In this document: in pieces, positions 34,285-45,999 of the stretch
How the letters are laid out: every line of letters starts with the position of its first letter
Position numbering within the stretch: position 1 is the stretch's first letter
NCBI GenBank assembly: GCA_009823395.1
Contig: CM020501.1
Span: 22,755,861-22,819,860, forward strand
Length of the DNA stretch: 64,000 nt
Origin: Thamnaconus septentrionalis
Taxonomy: Eukaryota; Chordata; Actinopteri; Tetraodontiformes; Monacanthidae
Direction: 5' to 3'
Notes under the pieces: generated by a model
What the model saw: only the letters and a program-made list of their open reading frames with translations
Databases searched by the model: none
What the model was told of the DNA's origin: nothing
Position numbers and translations under genes: made by a program

Positions 34285-36433
34285 CACATGTATATATATA
34301 TATATATATACATATATATGTATATATATATAGTAGCTTAAGTTCTTTCGGCCATATGAGACACAGATTTGTTCTTACCCGACATCAGCTGTGTTCCCAA
34401 CAACTGTTCCGTCGAAACATATCAGGTGCATGACACGAAAGACATCTTTGGATTACGTTATGTAAAGTCTCAGTGACATGGATCACTCTTGTGAGTTCTG
34501 GCGCAGCTGTTTGCCGATAACTTCTTGTTTGTCCCAGAGCGCCGTGGACAAAATCCTGAAAAAGACCAACCTGGCGCTGGTCATTGGCACCAGCAGCTGG
34601 AGGGAGCAGTTCCTGGAGGCCATCACCGTCAGTTCAGGTATGAGGCTGTGCCCCCATCCGACCACCCACATACCTACCTACCCCGGCAGGCCCCTCAAAC
34701 TCACCTCCATCTCTGCCTTGCCCACCCACCCAGGAGATGACGACACCGACGACGGGGACGGGGATGGTGACGGTCCGGAGAAGACACCATCCTGCCAGGA
34801 CTATGCGATTCACTTCATCACCGTCCTCTGGAAGGTCCTGTTTGCTCTGGTGCCGCCCACCGACTACTGGAGTGGCTGGGCCTGCTTCACCGTCTCCATG
34901 TGCGGCATCGGCCTTTTGACCGCTGTCATCGGCGACCTGGCGTCACATTTCGGCTGCACCATCGGCCTGAAGGACTCCGTCACCGCTGTTGTGTTTGTGG
35001 CGCTGGGCACCTCGGTCCCAGGTGAGAGATGGCTCTGCCCCCTTACACACACACACACAGCCATTTCCGTCAACACCATCACAAAACAAAATCCCTCAAT
35101 CAAGTTCACTCGATCGTGACCCAGAGGATGGCTCTTCTGGTGGTGCCAGTCACTGGATTGATTTGTGATTTTTACATTGGTAAAAGCTTAATATACCGCC
35201 CATATATACTGTATGTTCATAAAAGTGTATACTCGCAGTACAATAAAAGTCATTTGGTTTTCCTACTCTTAGAACGGTTCTGATATATGTGTATATAATA
35301 TACATTGATCAAAGCTCTTACTCTCAGTTAGCTGCCATCTTGCACAACCATGTTTCTAAGTAAGCCTGGATTGGACAAGTTTTGTAATTAGAGTAACTGC
35401 TTGCATCTTCAAATAAACCATTGAAGAAGAAGGTGGACGAGGTTTCCAGGTTTGGGTGCGCAGGCCACCGTAGCTCACTGAAAAGCTCAGGAGGGGGAGG
35501 GGGAGTGAAAAACTTTGCAATCTAAAATTGAACCACTTGACGTTGCTGTTTCTTCTTTGAAATCTCCAAATTTTACACCTTTTAAAAAAAAGAGAGACAT
35601 GTGCACCTTGGCCAAATACCTATTTATTTATTATGGGAACAACAGCTTAAAACAATTAAAGCACAAACAGCGTATTTGTGTCGACCCAAAATGAAGGTGA
35701 CGGCAGGTGAAATCTGTAGATGATCAATTACACTAGAAGGCGGCACTAGTCGGCTAGGCTAACTGTTAAGCCGTAGTGTAAAGAGTTAGCCTAGCATACG
35801 TTAACGTACCCGTAGCACAACAAATAAATGATTTAACAATATTCCATGACTTTTTACCGGCCTGGCAAATGACATTTGAAAATTCCATGACGCTCCCAGG
35901 TTTTCCATGACCACAGGGAACCCTGCAAGCAGCTAAATGCTAACAGTTTTTCCCATCAGTTGGGGAGATGTGGCAATGCCAGCCATGGCCTGTCAGACTC
36001 CTCAAATGGACCTTCTGACGCCCCTTTCTGCTTTCCTCCTCCTCCTCCTCCTCCAGACACCTTCGCGAGCAAGGTGGCCGCCATCCAGGACCAGCACGCC
36101 GACGCCTCCATTGGCAACGTCACCGGCAGCAACGCCGTCAATGTCTTTCTTGGCATTGGCGTGGCATGGTCCATCGCCGCCATCTACCACCACTCGAAGG
36201 GCCAGAAGTTCCATGTGGACCCAGGCACGCTGGCCTTCTCCATAACACTTTTCACAATCTTTGCCTTTATCTGCATCGCCGTGCTGCTCTACCGGCGGCG
36301 GCCCGCGATCGGCGGCGAGCTGGGCGGCCCCCGCCTGCCCAAGGCGCTGACCACCTGCCTCTTCTTCAGCCTGTGGCTCATGTACATCATGTTCTCCTCG
36401 CTGGAGGCCTACTGCCACATTGAGGGCTTCTAG
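29363..36433 (+). CDS. Na+/Ca2+ exchanger, SLC8 (NCX) family
   Basis: Ten coding exons: 29363-31125, 31691-31797, 32380-32400, 32488-32505, 32603-32617, 33283-33351, 33445-33569, 34538-34637, 34734-35021, 36057-36433; 960 residues with all cassettes included, against about 970 for NCX1. NCX moves 3 Na+ in for 1 Ca2+ out across the plasma membrane. Seen: signal peptide; alpha-1 repeat with [12 protein letters not shown]; basic XIP-like [18 protein letters not shown]; two Calx-beta domains ([24 protein letters not shown]); alpha-2 repeat with [16 protein letters not shown] and [15 protein letters not shown]-terminus [12 protein letters not shown]. Exon 2 carries an A-type sequence ([12 protein letters not shown]), and three tiny exons plus VFRKLQGRD match NCX1 exons C, D, E and F. 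I see no B-type exon. The exon set is NCX1-like, but the divergent ends would also suit fish NCX4; the paralogue is unresolved. Confidence 0.92.
31691..33351 (+). other. Alternative-splicing cassette array of the exchanger (A, C, D, E, F)
   Basis: Exons of 107 (A), 21 (C), 18 (D), 15 (E) and 69 (F) nt. C to F all begin and end in phase 1, so any combination keeps the frame. Peptides: [34 protein letters not shown] and on. In mammalian NCX1 these exons change tissue-specific Ca2+ regulation in the second Calx-beta domain. The F acceptor chosen is TTGTTTCCAG (33273-33282); an earlier AG at 33246-33247 would add in-frame residues. Confidence 0.8.
33765..34331. repeat. A/T-rich and (TA)n tracts in an exchanger intron
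   Basis: An AATAA/ATAAT-rich run (33765-33888) and a TA run with CATA interruptions (about 34205-34331). Both lie in the intron between the 33569 donor and the 34538 acceptor. Confidence 0.9.
35150..35585 (+). repeat. Interspersed repeat family H2, copy in exchanger intron
   Basis: Matches 7590-8128 in order and orientation: ACTCGCAGTACAATAAAAG, CAGTTAGCTGCCATCTTGCAC, GAAGAAGAAGGTGGACGAGG and GAAATCTCCAAATTTTACAC. Confidence 0.7.
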
Positions 36434-37199
36434 ACTACCAGCCTAGAGGCCCCTCCGACAGGTGAACCATCCGTCCAAAGGTCAGGATGGTTGAACAGAC
36501 AAAAGATCTCTGAGGGTTTTTTTTAATGGGTTGTTTCCACCAATCAGATCAATTAAACCTCAGTTGGACTTCAAATCAGTATTCTGGCAAATTCTCATGT
36601 GTTGAAATGTGTTTCTGAAGATCTTTTCTGAGGGTTTTCGTAAGGTCCACCAGGTTCCTGCTTGATGTCACAACTTTCTTTTCTCTTAAGATATCTGAAA
36701 AAAAAAAAGACTTGTCAGACGTGTCATAACATTACCCACACACGGCTGCTTTATGAGCATTATTTTGATGGTTTTCATTGACAGTTGGGGGGGAAACACA
36801 CACCCAAAATTGCACTCAAGGCCAATTCACAATTCATTCAGTCATTAAATATTTTCCAGGGATTGTTTTTGTGTTTGAAAAGGTTTTGCTGAAGCATCAG
36901 AGCCACATGAAGAAGTGTTGTTTATTGCTCATAATGACAGAAGAAAAAAAAAAAATTCCTGTACCTCATGTACCTGGATGTGTTGCAACAAGGAGACAAA
37001 GTCCAGGACAGCGCTGGATGGAATATTGCAGCAGATGTAGCATGTGGCTAAATGTTGACTTGACTGCACTAAAATAAAATCAATAAAATATTCTTGGCGC
37101 CATACACTAAGTGCATCACAAAATACATGAGGTGTCCAAAAAAATCCTCCCTCCCCCATCACTATGTGGTTGCTCTGGTTGCGTTGCTATAGTCTAAAC
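36434..37199. other. 3' flank of exchanger and 3' flank of zinc-finger pseudogene B
   Basis: Begins with the plus-strand exchanger 3' UTR (AATAAA near 37073 and 37081 are possible signals). The stretch about 36965-37080 (GGATGTGTTGCAACAAGGAG) is closely similar to 46365-46480, downstream of zinc-finger gene A, so it is the duplicated 3' flank of the zinc-finger unit. Confidence 0.55.
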
Positions 37200-37330
37200 C
37201 GTTTCTCCCTCGCGTGGATCCTTATGGGCTTGTTCATCACGGTCTTGGTGGTAAAACCTTTCCTGCAGACCTCGCAGCTGTACAGCTTCTCTCCAGTGTG
37301 ACTTCTGGCGTGGATATTCATGACGTCCAA

Positions 37331-37665
37331 CAGTGTCAAACTTAAATACACAGTGGGTCAAAAATGTCAAACTTGGTCAAAGTCTCAGGCCAACATTGAT
37401 ATTTCTCGGGGGGCGGGGGGGGATCTTTGTCCAGATAGAACAGCAAACCTTGTTATATGGACTCAAACACATTTTTCCTCAACCTGAATATGGCACAAGC
37501 AACACTTAATACTATCCAATAAATAACTTAAAATTGCACAAATGCAATATTGAATTTCAACGAAAAAACACATTGATATAAATGTCCTGATTGATCTGCC
37601 AAAATAGCAGCAGAGCATTCTGGGATTTGTAGTATGAGCAGTACATGTGCTGTATGATCGCGGCC
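37331..37665 (-). mobile_element. Family H1 hAT-like element inside pseudogene B
   Basis: Reverse-orientation copy. It starts CAGTGTCAAAC at 37331 and contains TTATATGGACTCAAACAC and GCATTCTGGGATTTGTAGTA, then ends without the other terminal repeat. Zinc-finger coding sequence lies on both sides, so it interrupts the finger array. Confidence 0.75.
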
Positions 37666-39477
37666 ACACAATTCATCAGCAGTGTATACATTAAAGACAT
37701 GGTCTTTCAGGTTGCATGACTGTGTGAAATGTTTTCCACAGATGTTACACTGATGCGGTGTCTCTCCTGTGTGGATTGTAATGTGTCTTTTCAAAAGGTA
37801 CTTAGTCAAAAAGACTTTCCCACAGTCTGCGTACGAACATGGCAAGGGACAGTGGCTCTTCATCATGTGGTTGGCCAGATTCTTCTTATATGAGAAAGCT
37901 TTGCTACACACTGTGCATAAAGTTTTACTGCACCCTGTGCAGACGCGGGGCTTCTTTTGGCCTGTGCGGACTGGGCCTCTGTGTGTCAGCTGCTTGGGGA
38001 TCTGCTGGGACGGTTCACCTGCGTTGGTTCCCTGGTGCAGAACCTTATTGCCAGCGGCCTGGTCTGCAGGTCCAGTGGGTGGCTGGTGCAGGTGACCTTT
38101 AGCGGCAGGAGCACGTTCGGGCAGCGCGTACACTCTTCCATCAGGATCCCACAACACAGGCTCGTCTTTCATTCCCTCATGACAGCAGCTCACTGGGAGG
38201 TCATCAGACTCCTGCTTCACTTCCTGCAGCTCCTCCTCCATCACTGGAGGTTCTGGTTTCACCTCAGGGTTCATCTCCTGGTCCCACAGGTGCTGCTCAC
38301 CAAGAACCTCCTTCTCTACCTCCTCCTCATCCTCCTCTAACTGTTCATGCTGTTTCTCCCCATCCTCCTCTTGTAACTGTTGGTCTTATTGCTCCTCCTC
38401 TGGCTTCACTTCCCGCAGCTCCTCCTCCTCCATCTCTGGAGGTTCTGTTTTCACCTCATGGTTCCTCCCCTGGTCCCAGAGCTGCTGCTCAACGAGAACT
38501 TCCACCTCTCCCTGGGCTTCTTTGAACTGTTTATCCTGTTCCTTCTCATCCACCTCCTCTAAATGTTCCTCCTCCCCTTGCTGCTCCTCTTCTTCACACA
38601 CATGTCGCTGATGCAACTCTGCAGGGAAACAAAGTCAAAAGGAGGAGATTGTGGTGTGACACTCAACAGAGGAATGAATCAAAGTTTAATTTCTTTAACA
38701 ATGACTCGGACAAAGTTCAGTGTCTCTGGACCAAAAACAGCTTGACACACGCAGACATGGAGCAGTTTGTGTTGAGAAAGTTGAGTTCCTATGGACAAAC
38801 ATCAGTCCTGGTGTTGTTCACCATGATCTAGTGGACACTCCAAAAAAAAATGCTGTGTGGAAGAAGTGAAGAAATAATTACTGTTTAACTAGTCAGGTAT
38901 TGTAAATAGTAAAATTACTTTTGACACTTGGTCATCCGTTTAATTCACTATACAATCATTTCCACTTTCAAAAAACTGCTACAAAAGCATAAGGCATTTT
39001 AGTCAGCATTTTGTATGAATCTCTTATAAAACTTAAACCCTGCTTAAAACAAGTACACAATAGATTATTTTCATCATCTTCATCATTTTGTGTTCACTGG
39101 CAGTTAAACTTAAGAGGCAGCAGTTCGCTGCCTAAAATTTACAATGACAAAAGGGGAAAAAACAAAGACAACATGTACCTTTATATTTGTATTTATTCAT
39201 CTATTTATTAATGTATTTCTGTTTTTATTTATTTATTCATTCATTCATTCATTCAATTATTTTTAATTTTGGGACTCAGGATTCCAAACTGATACGCGCA
39301 CCGACGTCACCACGAGCACGACGCAGGATACTTCATTGAAAGAAGTATCTGCAAAGTCAGTAAACTCGGAGTTCCGGGTTAGACTCGGTGTTTGTTGAAC
39401 TTCCTATCCGGAAAAAAAAAAATCCCTCTGCACTCATCACAACCATGTAATTGTGACGCAGTCATACACAAAGCCAC

Positions 39478-39480
<3 letters not shown>

Positions 39481-39529
<49 letters not shown>
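39481..39529. repeat. (GT)n next to the pseudogene B exon 1 donor
   Basis: A run of about 24 GT units a few bases beyond the exon 1 donor. The same position in copy C carries (GT)n at 45429-45460, and gene A has GTGT/GCTGT-rich sequence there. Confidence 0.95.
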
Positions 39530-39531
<2 letters not shown>

Positions 39532-39712
39532 TACCTATCCGGTGCAACTTGACGTGAGGTTTCCAGACCACATCCAGCAGTCAGCGCTGTCTCTCGATCT
39601 CCTCCTCATACTGGGCGATGCTCTGGTGGAAAAGCAGGAAAATTTCCTCCGCAGCGGCTTCGAGTCGCTCAGTGACTGAAAGTCTGAAGGTCTCAGCCGG
39701 ATTCATCTTCAT

Positions 39713-40379
39713 GACAGCCGATAAAAGGATGCCCAGCAGTGCGGCTCCGCTGGGTTGGCTGAACATATTTGAAGGTGGGTTGAGTTGTCATGACGTCACC
39801 CTCTGGTTCAGCAGCCAATAGATTGATGCCGCCAACAAGAGCCACCCACCCCTGAACTGATATGCAACCCTTGCTACTATGTAATAACAGAGCACAGGTA
39901 AGTAATAAGCTACAATAATGAACGACCAATAGCGGAAGACTTTAAATTTGGAAAGAGCCTTTAACGTTGAAACACAAAAGACACAGGCAACAATGGTTTT
40001 CAGTTTTTTGTGTATAACTTGTTATTATGAGACAATAACACAATGAAAATACAACAGTTTGTTGTGAAACATTACATTAAAAATAATAGAGCCGGCAAAA
40101 ATGAAACCCTTTTACGCAAGGTCAGTGTTGTGGCCCTTTTCAGTTTTCTCTTCTGATTTGTGTCAGTGTATCAGTGTATGTGTTTGTCCTACCACACAGT
40201 CTGTGAGGAAGGGGGATCAGGGGTCCTTCACGATTCTCGAGTTTGATGCGGCTCGCCACCCAGCTCACACTGGGAATCCTGAGATCTTGGGATCTAGAAA
40301 CAGTCTCTGGAAGCCTCACACGAATCCAACAGTTTTTTGTTTTTGTTTTTTTGGATGAGGTTGTCAAATGTAAATTTTA
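39713..40379. other. Flank of pseudogene B, no recognisable gene
   Basis: Upstream side of the pseudogene; AT-rich, no protein-like frame. Confidence 0.5.
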
Positions 40380-41700
40380 AGCCTTGATGAGACAAACACG
40401 TGTGTGTTTGAATGACATCTGGAGCTCTTTCCTAAAGGAAACTGCAGCCATTGCAGCAACGTGTGTGTTGAAAAAGAGGGAGAAGAAGAGAAAGGCGTTA
40501 GGCTGCTGAGTAGCAATAGCAGAGGCTAACGTTGGCTGCGCCTTTGCAACCTTGGAAACAAACGCTACTCACTAGGTCATTTCTGCGTCTACATGAAAGA
40601 TATTGGTATCATCTTTTAGCTAAGAGTTTCAGCAATCCAACTGTAACTTTTACGGTAACTTAAGTTTTGAGTAATGGTGTAGGCGTGGTCAGGGAAAAAA
40701 CGGACAGTACATTTTTTGGCAATTTTAAACAACTTGAAATATCTCACTTCCTGTTTGTCGTATCAAAAAGATTAGAGCGTACGCGACGTTGAACTTGATG
40801 AGACAAAGGCGTGGGTGTTTGTTGCACGTCGAATCAACATTCCTAGGGGGTGCTACGGCCATTTCAGTGTTTTACTGACGTATCGGCCTGTAGGTGGCGC
40901 TCTGGGGAAGCTGAAGCCTTGATTTTGTCATCATAGGAAGGTTTTCGCAGCCTCGCCAAGTGATTAAAATTTTTTGCAAATCGAAGCATGTTAAGGGGGT
41001 TAAAATGGGGCAGACAGTCCCAATTTTCTCTTGGGAGCGGTATTGAGCAGATTTGAAATGTTTTTTTCAAGAAATAAAATTTTGGGGCAGGTCTTACCGG
41101 CATGCAGAATTTGGTGAGTTGTGGAATATGGGAAAGGGGTGAAAATTGGGTTCAATTTTATTTATTTTTTTGAAAAAGACCTTTACTTTGAAGGGCCGTA
41201 AAATGGAAACAAAAGCTTATATTCCAAAGTCTTTGATAACTTTTAGTCATGAAGGTCTGGTCTACGTCATACTCCGATTTCAAGTCTGTCGCACCTACGG
41301 TTCCTGATCTTTGTGTTTTGAAATTTTTTTAAACAAGTGAAAATATCTCACTTCTGGTTTGTTTGAGGTAATAGGTTAGCATTTATGAAAATTAGGTATG
41401 AATTCAAGGAACACGTGAGTCTTTGTCCCATGTATCTACGCCCTTCCTAGAGGGCGCTATGGCCATTTTTGTGTTTAGGTCTATGTAGGAGGCACTATTT
41501 AGCAGATTTGTGGTTTCTTCAATAGATTTAATTTTACGCGGGTTCTGACCTGTGTGCAAAATTTGGTGACTTTTCGCGCATGTTCAGGGGGTCAAATTTG
41601 GCCGGAAAACGGCGACGGAACTATAATCATAATAGTGAAGAAACAAAGCAATTTCAATCGGGTCTTCACATTGCGATGACCTGCTCTGCTTCAGAGCTGG
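40380..41700. repeat. Composite interspersed repeat with internal repetition
   Basis: Non-coding sequence whose parts recur within it: TGATGAGACAAA (40386, 40797), AAATATCTCACTTC (about 40737, 41341), CCTAG-GGG-GCTA-GGCCATTT (40842, 41446), AGCAGATTTG (41046, 41501), AATTTGGTGA (41107, 41560) and GCATGTT-AGGGGGT (40987, 41579). It ends AAGCAATTTCAATCGGGTCTTCAC. I take it to be one old, internally duplicated repeat family. Confidence 0.6.
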
Positions 41701-43186
41701 TCTATCACCGGGGCTCTGTCCTGAATTAACTTATTTCATTACCACAACCAAATGATCTCACCAATATATTTTTTTCCTCTCAACATATAGTAAACACAGT
41801 TAAGGAAAACAACATCCTCCTTTGTAAACAACACATCAACAATGAACATTTCAATAAATTGCAAGTGAAACCAAGCAACCATAGCAGCTAAGTGGCTATG
41901 CCCAAAAGATCGCTAGCATCACGAACCACAGTTCCGAGTGATTAGCACCATTAGCACCTTTTCCATAGCTCTCTGTGACGATTTACATGAATATCAGCCA
42001 CTTTACAACCACATTAACAGTTAGAAATGAGTATCAGCTGCCTTAAAACAGTTTGAGTGTTTTTTACTCACCACTGAATCACAGTATACGCAAACTTTAC
42101 CGAGCTTTACCCCACCAGGTCGGCATAATTACTGTCCCTCGCGCTGCTCTACAAGGTTGAAACGTGACAATATAAGGATTTACAGCCGTCAGACATTATA
42201 CGGAATTACACAGCTTCATTTAAGATATTTTTCTAGCATCTTACCCAGTAAAACACCACTAATTTCACTCGTTTTCTTCTCTGAGCTCTCACGAAGGGCA
42301 GCACGTACGTTCTGAACCAGGAAGTCACGACAGGAAGTCAGACTATCGAGTTGACCACCTGGGGCTCACGCAGGTCGCTGATTGGCTAGGTGGGGTAACC
42401 CCGTGCTGGACAACATTTGGTCGTAGGCAAACCCCCGCCCCTCCCCTTTCCCCCCTTCTTTTCTCCATTTTAACACTTTTAACCCACTTTTAACAGTTTT
42501 TAGTGCATATAAATAAGCTTAAATTAATTATTTATTTATTTAAAAATAAAATGAACTGTTTTACAGATTCTTAATGACTGCTCAATGCATTGTCCATCTC
42601 ACAGTTAAAATGAATTCTTTAAAAGGAAAATTTTAACAAAAAACATAGTTATTTCAGGACCTAACTACACTGAAGCCACGTGACCAGATCGTGATGTGTT
42701 CGGCTGATGCGTCTTGGTGAATCTTGGGTAGTTGCAAATATATGATGGGAACTGAAACTAATGCCAATGGTCTTTGGGTCGCAGAATGCAAAAGTATGTT
42801 GAAAGTCATTTCAAAATGATGGACTTTTTCGGCACATACTACTGACCAGTACTGGACATGAGAACATGGCAAAATTCAGATACAGTCACACTTTCACAGC
42901 CCTCGTGAGTAAGTCAATCCCTGTATCAGCAGCACTTTTTTTATTAGACTTTTTATTTAATTCAAATTGAACCCAAACACTTCATTTAAAAAAAGAAACA
43001 ATTAATAAACGTCACTTACAGAAATAATTAATGAGTCAGTTTTTTTTCTTAGCCATTGAAGGTAACATTATGTTTTAATCGAGATGCTTGAGCATAATCA
43101 TATATTCACTGATATAAATATGCATAATCATATAATCATTGATATGAATATGTTTAATTCAGTAAATTAACCCATTCATTCATCAG
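41701..43186. other. Region without recognisable gene
   Basis: AT-rich. It contains a partial copy of repeat family H3 at about 42665-42815 (CTGATGCGTCTTGGTGAATC, GATGGGAACTGAAACTAATGCC). No protein-like frame. Confidence 0.5.
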
Positions 43187-43440
43187 TTCATCGCAGGGCC
43201 ACATAGAAACAAACAACCATTCACACTCACATGCACACCTACGGACAATTTAGAATATTCAATTGACCTCACATGCATGTTTTTGGACTGTGGGAGGAAG
43301 CCGGAGAACCCGGACAGAACCCATGCAGACACGGGGAGAATATGCAAACTCCACACAGAAAGGTCCCAGGCACGGGCCCCAGAATCGAACCCACGACCTT
43401 CTTGCTGTGAGGCGGCAGCGCTAACCACTGCGCCACCGTG
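43187..43440 (-). mobile_element. SINE-like retroposon with a tRNA-like head
   Basis: Read on the minus strand it begins GGTGGCGCAGTGGTTAGCGC (A-box-like) and then has GTGGGTTCGATTC (B-box-like), the two internal promoter elements of RNA polymerase III. It continues with a body containing TCCCCGTGTCTGCATGGG and CCTCCCACAGTCCAAAAAC. It starts near 43437, and its far end meets the word shared with 27478-27602. Confidence 0.75.
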
Positions 43441-44091
43441 TCACCTAAAATTAAGATTTATCTGTTAAATATTTTTGATTTCAGATTTAAGTTTTGGTGA
43501 AATTCCTGATTGTCAGTCCGTCATTCTACTTCAGCTGGTAGTACATCAACCCAGGAAGGCCCTCACTGAATTTCAGGGAAATCTGATGTAGCATTTCAAA
43601 ATAAAGCTCCTCCATACATTAAGATTATTATCATATCATTTGTTTGAATGTACTTTCTCAAAATTATTCTGGACTGATGTGCAGCATTATATAAGGGCAG
43701 TAACAGAAAAAATATTTTTATAAGATAAGGATATTCTCATTTATTTTGAAAAAAAATTGGGAAGATGATATACTTTTCTTTGTACAACTAATAGTGATGC
43801 TTGGAAAATCTCATATTGACAAGAAAAAATGGGCAGATTCTAAACCAAATGTTTTCAGACTGTAAAAATAAGAAAGCAATGAGAACAAACCGTATATTTG
43901 AAAGCTTTAATGTTCACCTGTACAAGTAAACCTTGGCAATTGTGTTTGTAATATTGTGTTCTTATTTTGTTGTTGTGATGTTGTTACTTTTTCTTGACTT
44001 TTTGTTGTTGGTTGGGGGATCTGTTGTTTCTTTATGTATGTACAGTATGTATGTCTGCATTTGTGAATAAAACAAAACCACCCTTCAAGGT
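43441..44091. other. Region without recognisable gene
   Basis: AT-rich sequence between the SINE and the truncated end of zinc-finger copy C; nothing recognisable. Confidence 0.5.
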
Positions 44092-45042
44092 CCAGTGGCT
44101 GGATGGTGCTGGTGACCTTCAGCTGCAGGAGCACGTTCAGGCAGCGTGTCCACTCTTCCATCAGGATCCCACAACACAGGCTCGTCTTCCCTCGTGACTG
44201 CAGCTCACTGGGACGTCATCAGACTCCTGCTTCACTCCCCGCTGCTGCTCCTCCATCACTGGAGGTTCTGGTTTCACCTCAGGGTTCCTCCTTAATCCCA
44301 TGGCTGCTGCTTACCGAGAACCTCCTCATCTTCCTCCTCCTCCTCCACCTGTTGATTCTGCTGCTGCCGTTGTTGTTCCTCATCTTTACACCAATGCTGC
44401 TGATGAAACTCTGCAGGGACAAAAAGTCAGAAGTTTAGGGAATGTCATCAATTTCAAGAGTCATGACGCAGAAAGAATGAAAGATTGCAGCTGCCGCTGC
44501 AGCAGCGGCCGCTGTCGTTGATTTGGTTTGAGTGCGTGGGAAGGAATAGGAAGAGGAAGGAGGATGAAGCCGCTCGTCCAGTTCATCTTGTTTGATCAGA
44601 GTCAGATCGCACGAAGCAGAGCGTCGTACTTTTTTATTTTTTCATAGGAAGTCAAATTCTCATCGTCTAACACGGCTCTCATTTTCTCGTCCAAATCCTC
44701 CTCGGCCGTCTGTCTGATGATTCTGCTCCCAAACAGCTCGACCAGCTGCACTGCCCGGCCGTCATAAAACGACTGAGTTTTGCGTGTTCTGAATTCTCTA
44801 CTCTCCCTCTTTAATTTACAGCACAGGGTATAAGGATTCTTTGTCTTTCTTTCTTAAGGGGAAAACCTCATCTGGATGTGAACATCGGCAAATTCACCGT
44901 GGATGGATGGATGGATGGATGGACACCAAGCTAACCTTTAACCCTAACCTGAAACATTCCTTCCCAACAGTCAGTTGTTTTGCATAAATCACTGAGGCCT
45001 CAACTTAAGGCAAAGAGATTGAAACTTTGCCTTCACCGTCCA

Positions 45043-45205
45043 TTCACCACCGTAACACACGCTTCAACCACCATAACACACCTTCATTCACCACCATAAC
45101 ACACGCTTCAACCACCATAACACACCTTCATTCACCACCGTAACACACGCTTCAACCACCATAACACACCTTCATTCACCACCATAACACACGCTTCAAC
45201 CACCT
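45043..45205. repeat. Tandem repeat of about 42 bases
   Basis: Units of the form TTCACCACC(G/A)TAACACACGC followed by TTCAACCACCATAACACACC, about four copies. Confidence 0.9.
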
Positions 45206-45421
45206 GTCCCATACTCATCAAACATTATGCAACCATCACACATCATCACACCACCCCCCCATGCCCAAGAAAAACCATCAATCAATTTTTGTCATTTCTT
45301 TTCCCGCCATTTTTTTGGGTTTCAGAACCGCCCTCCCCGACCCCCTCTCCCCTAACTCCAACCCCTCCCATGCCAGAGAAAACCAATAAATCAATTTTTG
45401 TCAGTATACTCTCTCACGTGC

Positions 45422-45463
<42 letters not shown>

Positions 45464-45624
45464 CTATTCGGTGGAACTGTGATGGCCTATGACCACAGTG
45501 GTCTGTGAGGTCTCCAGACCACAGCCAGCAGTCGGCGCCGTCTCTCGATCTCCTCCTCGTACCGGGCGACGCTCCGGTGGAAAAGCAGCAAAAACTTTCC
45601 TCGGCAGCGGCTTCGAGTGGCTCA

Positions 45625-45921
45625 CAGAGGCGGAGCCAGAGGTGTGTCTGTGGTGGCACTGGCTACCCCTGAAATCTGATCGGACACTCCAAGTGCCACC
45701 CCTCAAATCTAATTCGCCCAGGGTGGTAGTTTGATGTTGAAGACCGAGCTAAGTGACCTCAGTTATGGACCTCACACACTTTGCCGCCTAATTCAGTAAC
45801 TTCAGATTCTCCCTGTGGTCAGCGGGATTTGTGGTGTGTAAATACCCCCCGCCACCCACTCACACACTGACCTTTGACACCCCATGGCCACCCCAACTTT
45901 AAAAAGGTGGCTGCGCCACTT
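45625..45921. mobile_element. Non-autonomous hAT-like element in exon 1 of copy C
   Basis: The ends CAGAGGCGGAGCC and (reverse complement of the right end) AAGTGGCGCAGCC match at 10 of 13 positions. Flanks GTGGCTCA (45617-45624) and GTCGCTCA (45922-45929) form an 8-bp target duplication with one mismatch. Gene A has a single GTCGCTCA at this place, which confirms the insertion. Confidence 0.8.
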
Positions 45922-45999
45922 GTCGCTCAGTGGCTGAAAGTCTGAAGGTCTCAGGCGGATTCGTCTTCCCAGATAGCCGTCGAACGGATGTCCCGCAGT

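Larger units (their letters stand above)
37200..39712 (-). pseudogene. Zinc-finger pseudogene B
   Basis: Exon 1 (39535-39712) reads MNPAETFRLSVTERLEAAAEE like gene A but hits a TGA at 39583-39581, where gene A has CGA. Exon 2 begins at 38618 after CTGCAG with LHQRHVCEEEEQ, has an in-frame TAA at 38388-38386, then continues with the same acidic linker, VLWDPDGRVY and two to three fingers (CSYADCGKVF, HQCNICGKHFTQ). The finger array is cut by a repeat at 37331-37665; a fragment of another finger (LYSCEVCRKGF) lies beyond it at 37200-37330. Two stops, an insertion and loss of most fingers make it non-functional. Confidence 0.85.
44092..45964 (-). pseudogene. Zinc-finger pseudogene C
   Basis: Exon 1 (45964-45464) is homologous to gene A exon 1, but its start codon is ACG (45964-45962) and a 297-bp element splits it. 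Exon 2 survives only as its first 320 bases (44410-44092): the splice acceptor CTGCAG, the acidic linker and the start of the VLWDPDG-type region. All fingers are gone; the homology stops near 44092. The intron carries the tandem repeat at 45043-45205. Confidence 0.8.

Noticed and set aside
29363..36433. Naming the exchanger slc8a2 or slc8a3
   Set aside because: Mammalian NCX2 lacks the D-F cassettes and both have different sequence after the A/AC exon; the array here fits NCX1 or fish NCX4, which I cannot separate by eye.
43380..43440. Stand-alone tRNA gene
   Set aside because: A-box and B-box words are present, but the sequence does not close an acceptor stem and continues into a repeat body, so it is a SINE head.
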